Of a stretch of DNA of 64,000 nt, positions 51,301 to 63,684 are shown one piece after another. The DNA lies in assembly GCA_013398295.1 (NCBI GenBank), contig VZSF01011216.1:1-64000 (forward strand), read 5' to 3'. The notes beneath the pieces were generated by a model, which worked only from the letters and a program-made list of their open reading frames with translations, had not been told where the DNA came from and did not search any database. The DNA comes from Chionis minor (lineage: Eukaryota > Chordata > Aves > Charadriiformes > Chionididae). Positions within the stretch are counted from its first letter, which is position 1. Every line of letters starts with the position of its first letter. Made by a program: the position numbers and the translations under genes.

Positions 51301-53920
51301 TAGAGTAAACGTAATTGCATGCAATTCTCACGATTTGCCACACCTATTGCTGTACCATTACAAAATACCATTATCCCAAATATATTTCTGCAATTTTCTC
51401 TGTGCTCTTTCAGCGTTACTAATTCATGATTTTCAGTATGGCTTGTTGTAGTAATATTGACAAGTGGTATATAACCACTCAATCAAGCATATCAAGTCCT
51501 TTAATTTGGTCTAATTCAGGCATCAATGAAAGGTGTGAAGCTTTTACATTTGCTCTACTGAAACTAATGTCCATCACACAGCAAATTGATTTTCAGTTTC
51601 AATACAAATCAAAATTTGATCACATGAAAAAGTGTTGTCAAGCATGCTAAATTGGTAATGAATGAACAAAGCAAAGTGACTATTGAATATCTACCTGACA
51701 TTTTCCTTTTCTCTGGTGTATAATTTCTAGCGATTCAAAGTAATTTTCTAAAAGATGAAACACCTCAGTCATTTTTTGCATGTCTACTTTGTTTAATATC
51801 CCAGGACTATTTTTTGGGTTTATTTTGTGTTATGGTACTTCTCATAAGCAAAGTAAATGAATTTTTTGGTATAAATGTCTTTGGCAAATAGCTAAACACT
51901 AGAGAGAAAATGGAAAGTGTAAGTGGAGGAGATAATGTATGACCACAAAACTCTGTGTCCCAAATGTGACTTCAGCTTCCATTTTCCCAGAGGTACATAG
52001 ATGGATTGCACAGAAATGACTGATAACAGTTTTGAAAGACAAGACAGCATGACGGTTATATCTATGTCTATAATTAATTTCTTTGAAGAAGCTGTAATTC
52101 CCCTAATAACACTGATTAAGAGGCATGTCTGCTTTTGTTGTCTTTATATTGTTAGTGATATAAGTAATCTTAAACAGTTCTACAATAATTACACATAAAG
52201 AAAGAAAAATGTCTGGTCTTGCTTTTTGTTAACGCTTTTCTTTATCTGAAATTCTAGAAGCGGTACAAATAGAATAGGGTTAATCAGTTAATCCTTGATA
52301 TCATATCTCTAACATCTTCAACACATTCATCCTTTGGGCATATTCTCTATGTCTTGATCTATGCCTGGAGATCTACATTTGTTCTAACAGGCTTAAGAGC
52401 AAGCTGCTAATACCACAGAAGTACTTGTTTTTTAATGCTATAAAACAATTAATTGCAACAAAGAATCTGCAATGTCTCCAGAGCACTGCCCATTTATGCA
52501 GAAACAAAATTATTAATTTAAGTTCATTTTATTTAATTAAGGCTACCCTTTCCCTGATTTTCTTAGGAAATCTGTACGCTGAATCAGTCTCTTCATGGCT
52601 TTCATGGGTTTTGGCCATACAGCACTATCTATTTGTAAATGCAACTCCCCGTTGATTTCTAGGAAAGACAACTTGGGGACAGTATGCATTGCCTAACAAG
52701 TGGTAGAACCCGTAACAGATTCACCAGATGCAGGATAGCCATTTTACTTTATGTGATATGAATAAGACATCAGTATTTAGCAGAGTTGCATCAAGATAAA
52801 GCATATATAAGATCTGATCCTGGTCCCTGTATGAGTTGTATTTATGGTGTTCATCCCCTTGACATCTACAAATCTAGTTGATTTTCAGATGACAAGATTT
52901 CTATCATATTAATAGAAGTTACATGATTTAACTGCCATCAAACATAGATCTATATTCATATGCTGATTAATTTACAACTCAGCTTACATCTCCAATTCAG
53001 CTAGTCCTGTCTCTGAGAGTTAGATAAAGTGCCTTTGACTTCTCTTGAAATGTTTTCTTCTCATTTAAAAGGTGACTTTAGATATCCTAGACTAAATCAC
53101 ACCAGAACTGGAACAGGGTTTAGCCATCCTCCAGCCCTCTTTCTTGCCTCCATTCTTAGTTGTAGTATAGTTGAGAAGCACCTGAAATTCCACACATATC
53201 TGCTGAAAATGTTATGAAGGATGCCTTTACCCATGTTACTCAACAAGGTGTTTGCTCCTAAGGTATGTGGAAAAGCTAGCTTTCAATACATCCCAAGACA
53301 AAGACCTAGACCTCATTTCTCTCAGTTCTTGCATACATGATGCAAAACCTAAAGTTTTAAATGTAGGGTGGACAGAGCAGTCCTTACTGCTTGACTGGAA
53401 ACAAAGGCAAAAGAAGGCTTCACCTTGTCTTTGAAGGTGTAGCTGGAGGTGTTTGCTTTGGAGAAAGGATTCTGAATCAGGCATATAAGTGAATGAAGAT
53501 ACTGGGCTCACATACTTGTGAAGATATATGGTAGTTGAGATGCACCTATGATTTCCAGTTAGCTGACTGGAAGTGGTCTACCACTCAATGTGCAAACAAG
53601 TTTTGGATTCCCCTCTAGGAACTGAACACATACAAAGGTATCCGTGTGAAGTCTTTCCCAAGAAAGCAGGAATTTTCCACCTCTGGCTCTCTGAGACACC
53701 CAACTATCAGCCAAATCTAAGCCAGAAGCTCTGTAGACCCCATAGGAAAGAACATGGCTTGAGTCAGTTCAACCCTATCTGACTTGGTACGCCTGAGCCT
53801 TTGGTGGGATCTAGTCTTTAGCCTGTACGAAGGTGAAATCTACTTGTCCTGATAGAATTTTTCTGTAACAGAGTAGATATTGTGGATGTTTCCTTGCGGA
53901 GGTCATGTACACACAGAGTT
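48393..53920. other. non-coding stretch
   Basis: AT-rich unique sequence with A-rich runs at 50608-50622 and about 50674-50686. No transposon, exon or RNA gene is recognised. Short open frames on both strands are consistent with chance. Confidence 0.5.
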
Positions 53921-53954
53921 GGGTCAAGGTGGAAGCAGGGTCAAGGTGGAAGCA
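53921..53954. repeat. 17-bp tandem duplication
   Basis: GGGTCAAGGTGGAAGCA occurs twice in immediate succession without a mismatch. The second copy is followed by unrelated sequence. No function is evident. Confidence 0.9.
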
Positions 53955-56900
53955 AACCCAACATAACCTGAGCTGCCCTACAGGAGGCAACAAACTGGCT
54001 ATAGCTCCAGTGCCAATATCAAAGCCCTGGGAAGCACAAAATGCTGCTGGTGCTTCTCCCAGTGAGGGCACTGTCTCCAGGGAGACTTAAGGAAGAAACA
54101 GTCTTTCCCACAGGAGTAGCCATTGCTCCTTTTTCTCATGCTGCTGTAAATAGAAGTGCTAAGTCCCGTCTCCAGCCCTTTTACATCTCCATTTTCCTGT
54201 GGCAGGAATTGCCTGGCTTTGGGTTAATTTCAACCTCTTCCTGTAGTGGCGTCATATTCAGTTTTTTTCAGATTTATTTCTAAGTTCTCATGCTGAGTTT
54301 GAAGGCTTACAATCATTTATGAATAAAAATAAAATCAGTAAATATAGTTTAGTTTTGATCCAAAATCCAGTCATGGTCTCCACATTTTAGAATCTCATTA
54401 CTATGGACTAGTTGTCTATTCTGATATCACTTTATTTACTTGAACTGGAAAGGGCAAGAATGATGTCTACTTGTCATATCTAAACAGGAGGAAGCTGTAC
54501 GGGTTTTGGTACACTTCCTAACTCTAAAGTTAGTGGGAAGATACCGGCTGGTTTATTATAAACTTTGACAAAGAGCTTGTCTCCATCTATGTTCAAATTG
54601 TTTAAGACCAATATCTGCGTTAATTCCATGGATAAGTGTTCTGTGTATATTTTTGCATGCAGAATTAATATGTGAACTTTTAACTTCCTTGATCCCTAAT
54701 GTAACAATATGTGAAATGGAATCAATTTTTCATTTTAAGTGGATCCTGTAAAGTTTATTTAATTCATCAAGGCCTCTACAATCCTCAGGGAAAGAAAGAG
54801 AATAAAAAGAGATAAAAAGATAAAAAGAGAAAAAAAAAAGCAATTTTTTTTAACTGAGTAAAAGAAGTAGAAAACAATATTATTACTTGAATGGTTGAAG
54901 AGAAAAAATGAAAATATTGGAAAGAAGGCTCTTGAAACGGTTGAAAGTTTGTCAGACAAGATCATCATTTAGAGTTTTACAAGGGTGGGTTCTTATGGGA
55001 CTGTAAATATAGAAATCACAGTCTACATCAGCAGAAAAATAAATTCAGGAATAAACCCAACATTATTAGTGGTGCTTGGGAATTCTGGAGTGAATGTTGC
55101 TTGAAACCACTCTTAGAAGATGGAATGGAAAGTAATGTGGACAGAAAGAACAGCAAAATGGTTATGGCATGGCCTCCTGAGCAAAAGACTGACAGGATAC
55201 TTTATATACTGTAGGCAAAAGCATAGACCCCTGAAAGCAAAATTCTCTTGAGTCTAGTAACATCAGTGGCGTAAATTTAACACAACATCTGTAGCAGTTA
55301 GGTAGATGACTAGTATGACTTTATTGACAGAGCCTGGAAGATTTCATGCATTCCTATAGGTGAGAAATACTTGCTAGCAGCAATGAATTTTTCCTTGTTC
55401 CACTCCTTTTAAAATAACATTACTTGAGCCATTTCCCTGGTTCTGCTAATATTCTGCAATACTCTGCACTGCTCTTTATCTGCTTCAAACAAACAAAACT
55501 AGTAATTTTTCTCCCACTTCTATTTAAAGCTATTTTGGTGAGGTCTTTCAGAGTTGTATGATTCTAGAATAGGTCTCATCAACAATGATCAGTCTGAGGT
55601 TTTAAAAATACTAAATAAAGTAGGCCAAAGTGTGCTCCCAATTTATATACTGGATAGTTAGCACAGCATAGTGGAGGGAGATAAATTAAATACTGTTGAC
55701 TGATGTGAAAGTAAAGAGGCAATCTACCATACACAGATACTAACGTTTAGTCCTGAAAAGGCAATACTGTCCCACTTCATCTTCTGACACTGTATTTGTT
55801 TGCATTCCTTGACAAAGATCACCACTGAAGCAGGCACTGATAGCATGATGGACCGAAATGAGAATTGTGAACTGGATTACAAACTGTTTCATGGAGGGTT
55901 GGTGACTGTAACAATATCAAGCTGAAGTGGTGGACACTAATCCCCTCAGCAGTTTTTCCCTGAAAATCCAGGCCTGTGACGTAGTTGACATGGGCCATGG
56001 TGACAAACCTCTGGCTAAATCACATTAATTTCTTTCTAAGGAAAATATAGTTTGTATGGGAGACAGGGAAAGGGGAAATTGATGCCTCCCATGTCCTGTT
56101 TTGTAAAGTCAGGGAAAGTTTCTGGGTCCAGCAGCTTGGATGAGCCTGATAGCTATGTCAGACATTGCAAAAGAGAGCAAAGGAGGTATTGAGAAGTTGG
56201 CTAACAGTGAGAAGGAGGAGATTTGTTCCTATAGCTGAAAGATCACCTCAATGACAGGTACAGAGGATCTCTGCCCAGCCTCAACTGTCTTATTTCTGTG
56301 CTGAAAGTAGAAGATACTCTTCACTGGTATGGTGATCCTCCATTTTTTGACAGAGATTCAAAAGCATTGAAAGTGCTCCTAGTGTGAGAACTCTGTGGCA
56401 TTCGGCAGTGATCAGCACAGGCCCTTTCTCTAGGATAAGTAATCACATAGGAGAAGATGGGAACTATAATTTCAAATATGAGTGCTGATTGCTCAGTCAT
56501 ACCCACTGCAGTTGACCTTTAAGTACATCAACTAATTTGGGACCAAAAAGCAATATGTTTCTTTTAAAATTTGCCGTGCCTGATTATTATTATTATTACC
56601 CCAGATTGAACATTTCTCTCCCTGTGCAGCTGGAATTTTAATTGGCTGCTCTGTTTCTGTAACAGCTGCTAAGAAGCTTTGCTCTTCTCCTAACTGCTCT
56701 ATTACTTCTACATATCACCAAATGCAGTTAAATTTTGTTGTGTCTGCATATTTATTTTTCCTCTCATTTCAGTTCATTTAGGTTCTTAAGAAATGGATGG
56801 AGCCTTAATATGGTTTAAAAGTGTTGGTGGCTTTCTCAGATTGACAAGCTGGCATGTTGAAGCTTTGTTTGCAGATGACGCCTAAATGCAGTGAAGACAT

Positions 56901-58613
56901 GCCAACATTCATTCCTTGGCATGTTGAGGCTTGCTCAATTTGTGCACAGAAAGCAAGTTGCCTTGTACGTGTATTTTGTGATACTGTAGGGAAAGCTGGA
57001 TCTAACAGATGAGGAAGATGACCTATTGATGTTTCACCACTGTAAGCCGTAAATGTCTTTCAGAGGCACCACCTGCACGTTTCCTCATGTTGAGCATTAT
57101 GTCCCCTTGCCCAAAACAGAATAGTTTCTCCTCTTGGAAGGCCAGCATCATGTCCTTTCCAGGCATCCCCTGCTCAAATTCAAATTCTGGGATCTAGTCC
57201 AGGGATTCGTGGTGCGATTTGGAGGCTGGCCAGCACACACGTTGTGCTGCACATTTCCTTATCTGAAGAGGCAGCTAGCAAATGTTGTTGTAAGAACAAG
57301 CCCCTTTTTTCTCCAGTCATTTGATTTTTTGAGTTGCACTGTTCCTGTGCCTCTAAAGCTGATTGGAATGCCTGAGAAAGGACTGTGAATAAGCCAATCA
57401 GCAATCTATGTCCTAAATATTGACTTTGGCTGCTAATAGGAGTATTTAGATACAGGAGCAAGTGCTTTTATTGGCTTCCAAAGGACGAGATTAGTACATT
57501 TACTAGTAAGACGGGGCTGACAATCTGCTTCACAGAAAAAATACGTCTGGGCTGACCTCATGTGTATTGGCCCTCTAGGAAAACAAATAGTCAAGGCCAA
57601 TGAAATGAAAAGGATGATCAATATGGATATTCACTTGCTGTTTACAAGTAACTATATATGCTCAAAAATAAGGGCCTGCATGTAGCCTGTGATACCTGAT
57701 TGGGAACAGTAGGTTAGCACTTAATTTGCTGGTAGTTTAAGAATGGTAAACCTTAATGGCTTTTCTGTAGACTCTAACAGCAAACTGTCTTAAAACAGAA
57801 ACATAATTTATCCACCATCACATATGGGTTACTGGTCTTCTTTTACAACAAAAACCTGTTGCGCTACCTATTTATTTTCTCTCTCCTTCTATATGTTAAT
57901 ACCTAATAATTTTCCATTTCCTTATTATTTGTTTTATGCAGCCATTCCTTGTTTTAGAGAAGACTTTGGGGCTCAGTAGCTCAAAAGTGAGAAGTAATTT
58001 TGCCTGCCTGGTATTGTTTATTTAACCAGAGGTAACTTAATAACAGTTTTCAAGAACAAGTAAGTAGTTTGACAGGAAATCAAGGTCCTTTGACCACCTA
58101 AAGTTTGAACAGTCAAATCAGAACACTCAAAATCTCTAGCAATTTTTGAGACAATCATACCCCATTCTTGATTTTCTCACGTTTTTCCTTTTTCATTTCC
58201 TATTGCATCCCTCTGGTCTCCTCCCTTTCTTCCTTGTACTTCTTTTCGTGTCTTACAGGATTCCTTTCTAATTCTTATATCTTTCTTTGCACAGTATTTA
58301 TTTACATACTATTAGGAAGCCTGCTAATGATTTTTCAGACATCTGATTAATGATCTCAAAACTGTGCTGGCTGTTGCCAGTAATACTATTTTGAAAAGGT
58401 TAATGACAAAGTGTCACCACCATCTATGCTAAGTATGCTGGTGAAGCCTGAACCCACTCCAGGTTCGCTGCAGGTAATCCCAGGTACCCCAGTCCCTGGG
58501 AAAAACAGGGTCTGGCCAGGAACTTAGAACAAGGAAACTCGTAGCAGTGTTTATACTATACTGCTCAGGAAGTGATGCATAGAAGAGGTAGATATGTGGT
58601 GTGAGTAAGCAAT
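53955..58613. other. non-coding stretch
   Basis: Unique AT-rich DNA. It contains a purine-rich low-complexity tract at about 54787-54848 (repeats like GATAAAAA), an (ATT)n run at 56582-56598, and a near-repeat of GGCATGTTGAAGCTT at about 56852 and 56920. No gene is recognised. Confidence 0.5.
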
Positions 58614-58687
58614 GTGCTTGGAAGTAATCCTGAAGTGGTCAGGCAGTTAGACCAGATGATTGTTGTAGGTCCCTTCCAAATGAAAAT
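58614..58687 (+). mobile_element. CR1 3' tail fragment
   Basis: About 75 bp matching the last bases of a bird CR1 3' region: GTGGTCAGGCAGTTAGACCA followed by GATGATTGTTGTAGGTCCCT and TCCAAATGAAAATTATTCTA. It flows directly into the pentanucleotide microsatellite. It is a very short 5'-truncated copy, and the left border is approximate. Confidence 0.75.
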
Positions 58688-58767
58688 TATTCTATTCTAT
58701 TCTATTCTATTCTATTCTATTCTATTCCATTCCATTCCATTCCATTCCATTCCATTCCATTCCATTC
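58688..58767. repeat. pentanucleotide microsatellite, (TATTC)8 then (CATTC)8
   Basis: Eighty bases without interruption: eight TATTC units (58688-58727) followed by eight CATTC units (58728-58767). It grows out of the tail of a CR1 copy, whose 3' end naturally consists of similar ATTCTATGATTCT units. Length variation between individuals is likely. Confidence 0.97.
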
Positions 58768-60227
58768 AAAGCTCTGAGGTCAGGTGGTTGCTCAGGCCAA
58801 AAGACTCTTCAGTTGTTTTGTAAGAGCAACTTTTGTAGAAGCTGGACCTGTAATCCCAGAAGTTAATCGAGAGGATCAGATCTTACTCTCTGTGCAGCAA
58901 AGCCATCCAATGGGGCACTGGAGCTGCGCTCCTTCCTTCTCAAGCTGCCTCACACCAACTCTTAGAAGCACATCTGAGAGTGAAAACATGTTATCAGGGC
59001 AAAGGAAGCAAGTTGCTGAATATCCTGACAATCAAATGTGAATGTCAGAATACTATACTATGTCTTCTCCCAGCTTCCTAAGCACCTGTTCTGTTTACAG
59101 TACTTACACCTTTAAAATTCAAGCATGCATGTGAGCCCCCTGCTAGGAATCCACTTTGTGTGCAGAAGAGTGTAGATTAGTAAGAGTAGCCAGTGCTTAT
59201 TGGTGATGCAGAAGCTTTTGTAGATCTTGGCCTGCATCACTGAACAAATGTAAGAGAAACATACTTGTGTAAAATTGAAGTGTAGGGCTTTTCTGAAATT
59301 TCAGTTATACACAATAAACTGGGAATCCTGGGATCTTGTAGTAACTATAGCATCAGGCCGCAAGAAATAGCAGAAGTCATGTATGCTTGAAAAACAGGCT
59401 AGGAAAATACTGATTTTAATAGCATATTTAATCATTTCCATACCAGATGTAAATGTGGTATCAATAACATGTTCTGATATTTAACTATGTGCTTACTGGG
59501 AAGAAAAGCAAATCAGAGAAAAAATTTTCATCTGTGACAGAAAGACTTTATTTTTCTAAAATTGGTTCAGGTAACTGAGCACACAGTAAGGATTATCTGG
59601 CTGGATACTGAAGAATCAACTACGTTGTTCTGTGAAAACAGAAATTTGCTGAGAATTAATTAGGTAAATGGAAGTTAAAACCTTATTATACATAAAAAGA
59701 CAAAATCCTTATTTGAATGCAAATACATTTTCCTATGCAAGTAATGCATGAGGATATGATTTTGTATTCTTTGAATACATGAGAGACAGATTACTTCCTG
59801 AATATGTCATATATAAAGAATAAAAGAACCTAAAAAAGTCTGAAAGAGAAACCAGGAAATGTACGAACAGAGTCTCAAGTTAACTGGGCCAATTGACAGA
59901 TTCTCACTGAAACTAAAATGTCACACTTCAAAACTTTAGCAGTTATACCTCTCGTAATGACTCCACCTGAACAGGGGATGAAGGTGGGGTGCAGAGAGGA
60001 AGGGCAAGAAAGGCCATTGAGGATGAAGTGCTTTGGACAGTTACAATGTTGTGACACAGCAGCATCTATCTGCAGTTCCTTATGAGACCATTTTCCTGAA
60101 CAGGGCCCACAGGTAACAACGTGTGTGGGTCTCTTCCAAACTCTGCTTTGAAAAGAGATTTAACCTGCACGTTCAAAAGGTGGCACCCATGTCACCCCTA
60201 CATGTATGAATCTCAGAAGGATTTCTG
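58768..60227. other. non-coding stretch
   Basis: Unique sequence between the microsatellite and the next CR1 fragment. No gene or further repeat is recognised. Confidence 0.5.
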
Positions 60228-60850
60228 CTTCTTCTTGTGGAGATACACACTCCAGGTGTGGCCTCACCAGTGCTGAGTACAGGGGAGCATCCCCTCCCTT
60301 GACCTGCTGGCAATTCTTTGCCTAGTGCAGCCCTGGACACCATTTGCCTTCTTTGCCACAAGGTTCCATCAGTGACTTATGTTTAACTTTGTGTCCACCA
60401 GGTCCTTTTCTGCCAAACTGCTTTTCAGCTGGGTGGCCCCCCGCATGTACTGGTGCCTGGGACTATTCCTCTCCAGGTGCAGGACATTGCACTTCCCCTT
60501 CATGAGGCTCCTGTTAGCCCATTTCTCCAGCCAGTCAAGGTCCCTCTGGATGGCACCATGACCCTCTGTCAAACCAACCACTCCTCACAGTTTTGTGTCA
60601 TCTGCAAATTTGCGGACGCTACACTCTGCCCTGTCATCCAGATCACTAATGAAGGTGTTAAACAAGACCAGTGCTGGTATTGACCCCTGGGGTACACTGG
60701 TAGTTACTGGCCTCCAACTACACTTCATGCTCTCTGGGCCTGTCCATTCAGACAGTTTTCAATCTATCTCTCTGTTTATCCAGCTCATATATCAACAGCT
60801 TGTCTATGATGATCTTATGTGAGACAGTGTCAGAGGCACTAATACCATAA
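60228..60850 (-). mobile_element. CR1 LINE internal fragment
   Basis: About 620 bp in reverse orientation, lacking both ends of the element. Blocks include CCAGGTGTGGCCTCACCAGT near 60251, TTGCCTTCTTTGCCACAAGG near 60344, the AACCACTCCTCACAGTTTTG block near 60577 and ATCTGCAAATTTGCGGACGC near 60600. Further on comes the ...TGACCCCTGGGGTACACTGG block near 60680, which on the minus strand is the reverse-transcriptase PQGS-like region. A minus-strand frame at 60369-60581 encodes GAIQRDLDWLEKWANRSLMK, a typical CR1 segment. Stops and frameshifts make it inactive. Confidence 0.88.
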
Positions 60851-61947
60851 ATGCTGGAACAACAGCATAATTTATCCATGCTTAGCCCATTAGGGACTTT
60901 TTGGTTTCGCATTGGATAAAAGGAGCATTGATACTTGCATTAAGTATTACTTGAAAAGAAAGATAGTGAATTATCTCTCTAACTTCCCAGAGTACTGGAG
61001 AGCCAGTGATGGAAGTTCCCTAGATTTCTCTGTTTCGTGAGTGGTTCCTATAAATTGTAAAGCCCTCAAAGCAGGGTTTTGGACTAGCTGTATAACTACT
61101 TTGATACCATGCAGTTGGCACATTAAAAAAAATGTAAAGCTAAGGAAATGTAAAATATGCAGATCTGATTGTCTTTTCTGAACTCATGGGAGATCTTGGC
61201 AGAAAATGCAGATCTTACCTACCAGCAGTTTCTATTTCTCCCAATAAACCTTGTTACATATCTTCCTCAAAACAATTGACACTTACTATTTTGGAGAAAC
61301 AGTAAATAAAACCCATGGTCTTTCATCTATTCGGTGACACTGAAAGGTTCTTTCCAGATGAAAGCATGAAACATAGCTCTACTACCATTTCCTTCAGCAC
61401 AGAATAACAGAAAACAATATCTTTGCTTTGCTAGCAATATTTTTTCTACTTTGGCATAGATAGAATATATAGATCTTGCTACTCTCTTTTGCAAAAAGAC
61501 ATGGACTTAATTTCGCTTGAAAAAAGGAGAAAGTCGATGTTAAAATGTTGACATTTCAGAGCTCTGTTTCAAAAGATTTGAAATTAACATTATTTACTGT
61601 GGGTTTTTTCTGGAATTTTATTTAAAAATAGAAGAAAATTGTTTAAAAATAGCAATCATACTGCTATTATATTGAAGATCCAGTTCTTGATAAACACCAA
61701 ACTACAAGATTTTTTATTATTAATAGGATTTTAAAGTAACTTTTACAAAAAAATAAGTAAGAGCACAAATCTTCGTAATGTGTTTCAATATTTCATGGAT
61801 ACCTATTGTAGCTTTAAGGTAAAATTCTATTAAAATTCCATGCAATTCACAAAGGTGCAGTTTCCCATGAATGCATATTTTAAAAATGTAGAAACAGAGT
61901 CACATATAACTGCAAAAAACTCTGCAGAGCTGAAGAAAAGCACTTAC
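60851..61947. other. non-coding stretch, likely intron
   Basis: AT-rich unique sequence just downstream, in minus-strand sense, of the candidate exon at 61948-62072. Nothing recognisable. Confidence 0.5.
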
Positions 61948-62072
61948 GTCTTTTTCCTCTGGATACAAGAATTTGAAGCATACAAGGAAGTTGCCACCAG
62001 GGAGGAGCATTGAAAGGACACTAGATGCATCAGATGTGGTGTATTCCCACTGCGGGTGACACTGCCTCTCGC
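61948..62072 (-). CDS. candidate internal exon, unidentified Cys-containing protein
   Basis: A 125-base open segment on the minus strand. The acceptor is CCAGTCCCTCTGCAG (AG at 62073-62074) and the donor is GAC|GTAAGTG (GT at 61946-61947). It supplies two bases of a split codon and 41 codons, starting ERQCHPQWEYTTSDA, passing through LPGGNFLVCFKF and ending LYPEEKD. The two cysteines and the alternating hydrophobic and polar residues suggest an extracellular or lumenal beta-rich fold, but I recognise no family. An alternative acceptor at 62123-62124 would lengthen the exon in the same open frame up to 62122. The split first codon joins in phase with the candidate exon at 63255-63336, forming Gly. 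That match supports a shared gene. Confidence 0.5.
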
Positions 62073-63254
62073 CTGCAGAGGGACTGGCTTTCCAGGCAAT
62101 GCAGCATGGAGGTGTCATCTCACTGCATGTCATTTAAGGCAGCTGGACTTGCTGTGCACATGGAAATCACTAGCAAAATTGCAGGGTCAAACAAACGATG
62201 TAAGTGGGAGGCGTATACTTTAAGACAGTACTTTAAGATCCACTTGAACTGAAGCATTAGCACGGTTTTGTTATTCTCCCTCACGTAAAACATGCCTCCA
62301 GCTGAGAAGAATTCCCAACAAATTGGCAGACAAGAAAACAAATTAATTTCTGAAATAAAATGTGGATACAGCAGGCTCATCGCTCAGATTATCCCTCCAG
62401 TGTCTAAATCTGAATTGTAAAACTGAATTATGAGTCCAGCTTGAGCTTGTACAAAAGAAAACAAAACAAGCTGTAAGAAAGAAAATCTTAATTGTATTTG
62501 TAAAAGCCTAAGGAAGAACCTATTAGCCACTTTCTAAGACCCAGTGCTTCACCTGATTCTGGTTTACTGCATATTCAAAACATCTCAAGACTGTTCTAGG
62601 GACAACTTTGCCTCAGCTTGAAGAATGTGTCTCTACTGGGTAACATTTAGCATCAAAAAATAGTCCCAATACTTCCTTGCAAGCTGGAGAGCAGAGAGGC
62701 AAAGCGATCCCTGAGACTTTTACATGACGTTTTTCCCCCTTACAAGGAAGAGAGTCTCCAAACTGCAAGTGTTTCCATTGAAACTGCTGCTCTTTTTCTT
62801 TTACTTTGCTGCTCTTTTACAATTTTCTTGGGGAGAAGCAAATTGTCTTTCTCAAGGAAAATGCAGGCAGCGTTAGCAACACAGCTTTCATAAAAGCAGC
62901 AGATGGATAGTGCAACACTCCATTTGCTTTCCAATGGAAGCAAATCCAGATTAATGTGTCCACCTGTGTGGACAGGTTTTCTAGAAAGAACATAAACATT
63001 TTCTGGTACAGCACGGATGTAGGCAATCCACTTTAGTTCTCAGGTCTTTTCTCTGTCCAAAAAGAGCGTCAAATACAAATAATGAAAGTCATACATGCCC
63101 AACATGGAGGCTATAAATATATTAGTAAAATAAATACCATCTTTGGAACTGGTGCCAACTGACATTTATGACCATATTAATTGTCCATGCTATTAAATTG
63201 TTTTTACCCATGAAACTATTTTAAACCTCTGGAATACAGTCAATGTAGTATTAC
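62073..63254. other. putative intron
   Basis: 1182 bases between two phase-compatible candidate minus-strand exons. The sequence is AT-rich and shows no repeat. The open frames here on either strand (for example 62740-63026) have no supporting features. Confidence 0.4.
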
Positions 63255-63336
63255 CTGCCTTTTGGAAATAGGGTCTGGTGCCGTCAACTACTGAACAGTT
63301 CTCAAGGGTGTTCTCAACAGTGTTGGTCAGTCTGGC
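63255..63336 (-). CDS. candidate internal exon, unidentified protein
   Basis: An 82-base open segment on the minus strand. It ends at donor GGCAG|GTAATAC (GT at 63253-63254). The suggested start follows a TAG at 63337-63339, whose AG would be the acceptor. It reads 27 codons and one base: ARLTNTVENTLENCS, then VVDGTRPYFQKA and the first base of a Gly codon. The next candidate exon (61948-62072) completes that Gly in frame. The acceptor here is weak in pyrimidines. A second possible acceptor, TTCAG at about 63291, would give a 36-base exon in the same frame. Downstream-exon phase agreement is the main support, and the product is unrecognised. The opposite strand is also open here, which weakens the case. 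Confidence 0.38.
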
Positions 63337-63644
63337 CTAGAGCATGCCAGGATCCATCTGGACAGTTCAGCAGTAATATATAAATAACTATATTCCATTG
63401 GCTGAGCATGTTCCCTGGCATTGTTCAGTTTATCAGGACAGACATAGCTTGGGAGTCTAACCTGAAATGAAGAAAGAAATATTAAGATAAACTGAAAGTT
63501 TTGATAATGGATTTGTATATCTCATAACAAGTCCTTATTCTGGATGGGTGGTTAGCTTGGAGAAGATAAATGCAAGTCCTGTGAAAGGTGTGATTTCTGA
63601 AACAGAATTCAGTGTTAATGAAATGAAAAAGGAATCATTCATCC

Positions 63645-63684
<40 letters not shown>

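Noticed and set aside
58614..58823. Plus-strand frame with a repeated FHSIP-like peptide
   Set aside because: It is simply the translation of the pentanucleotide microsatellite.
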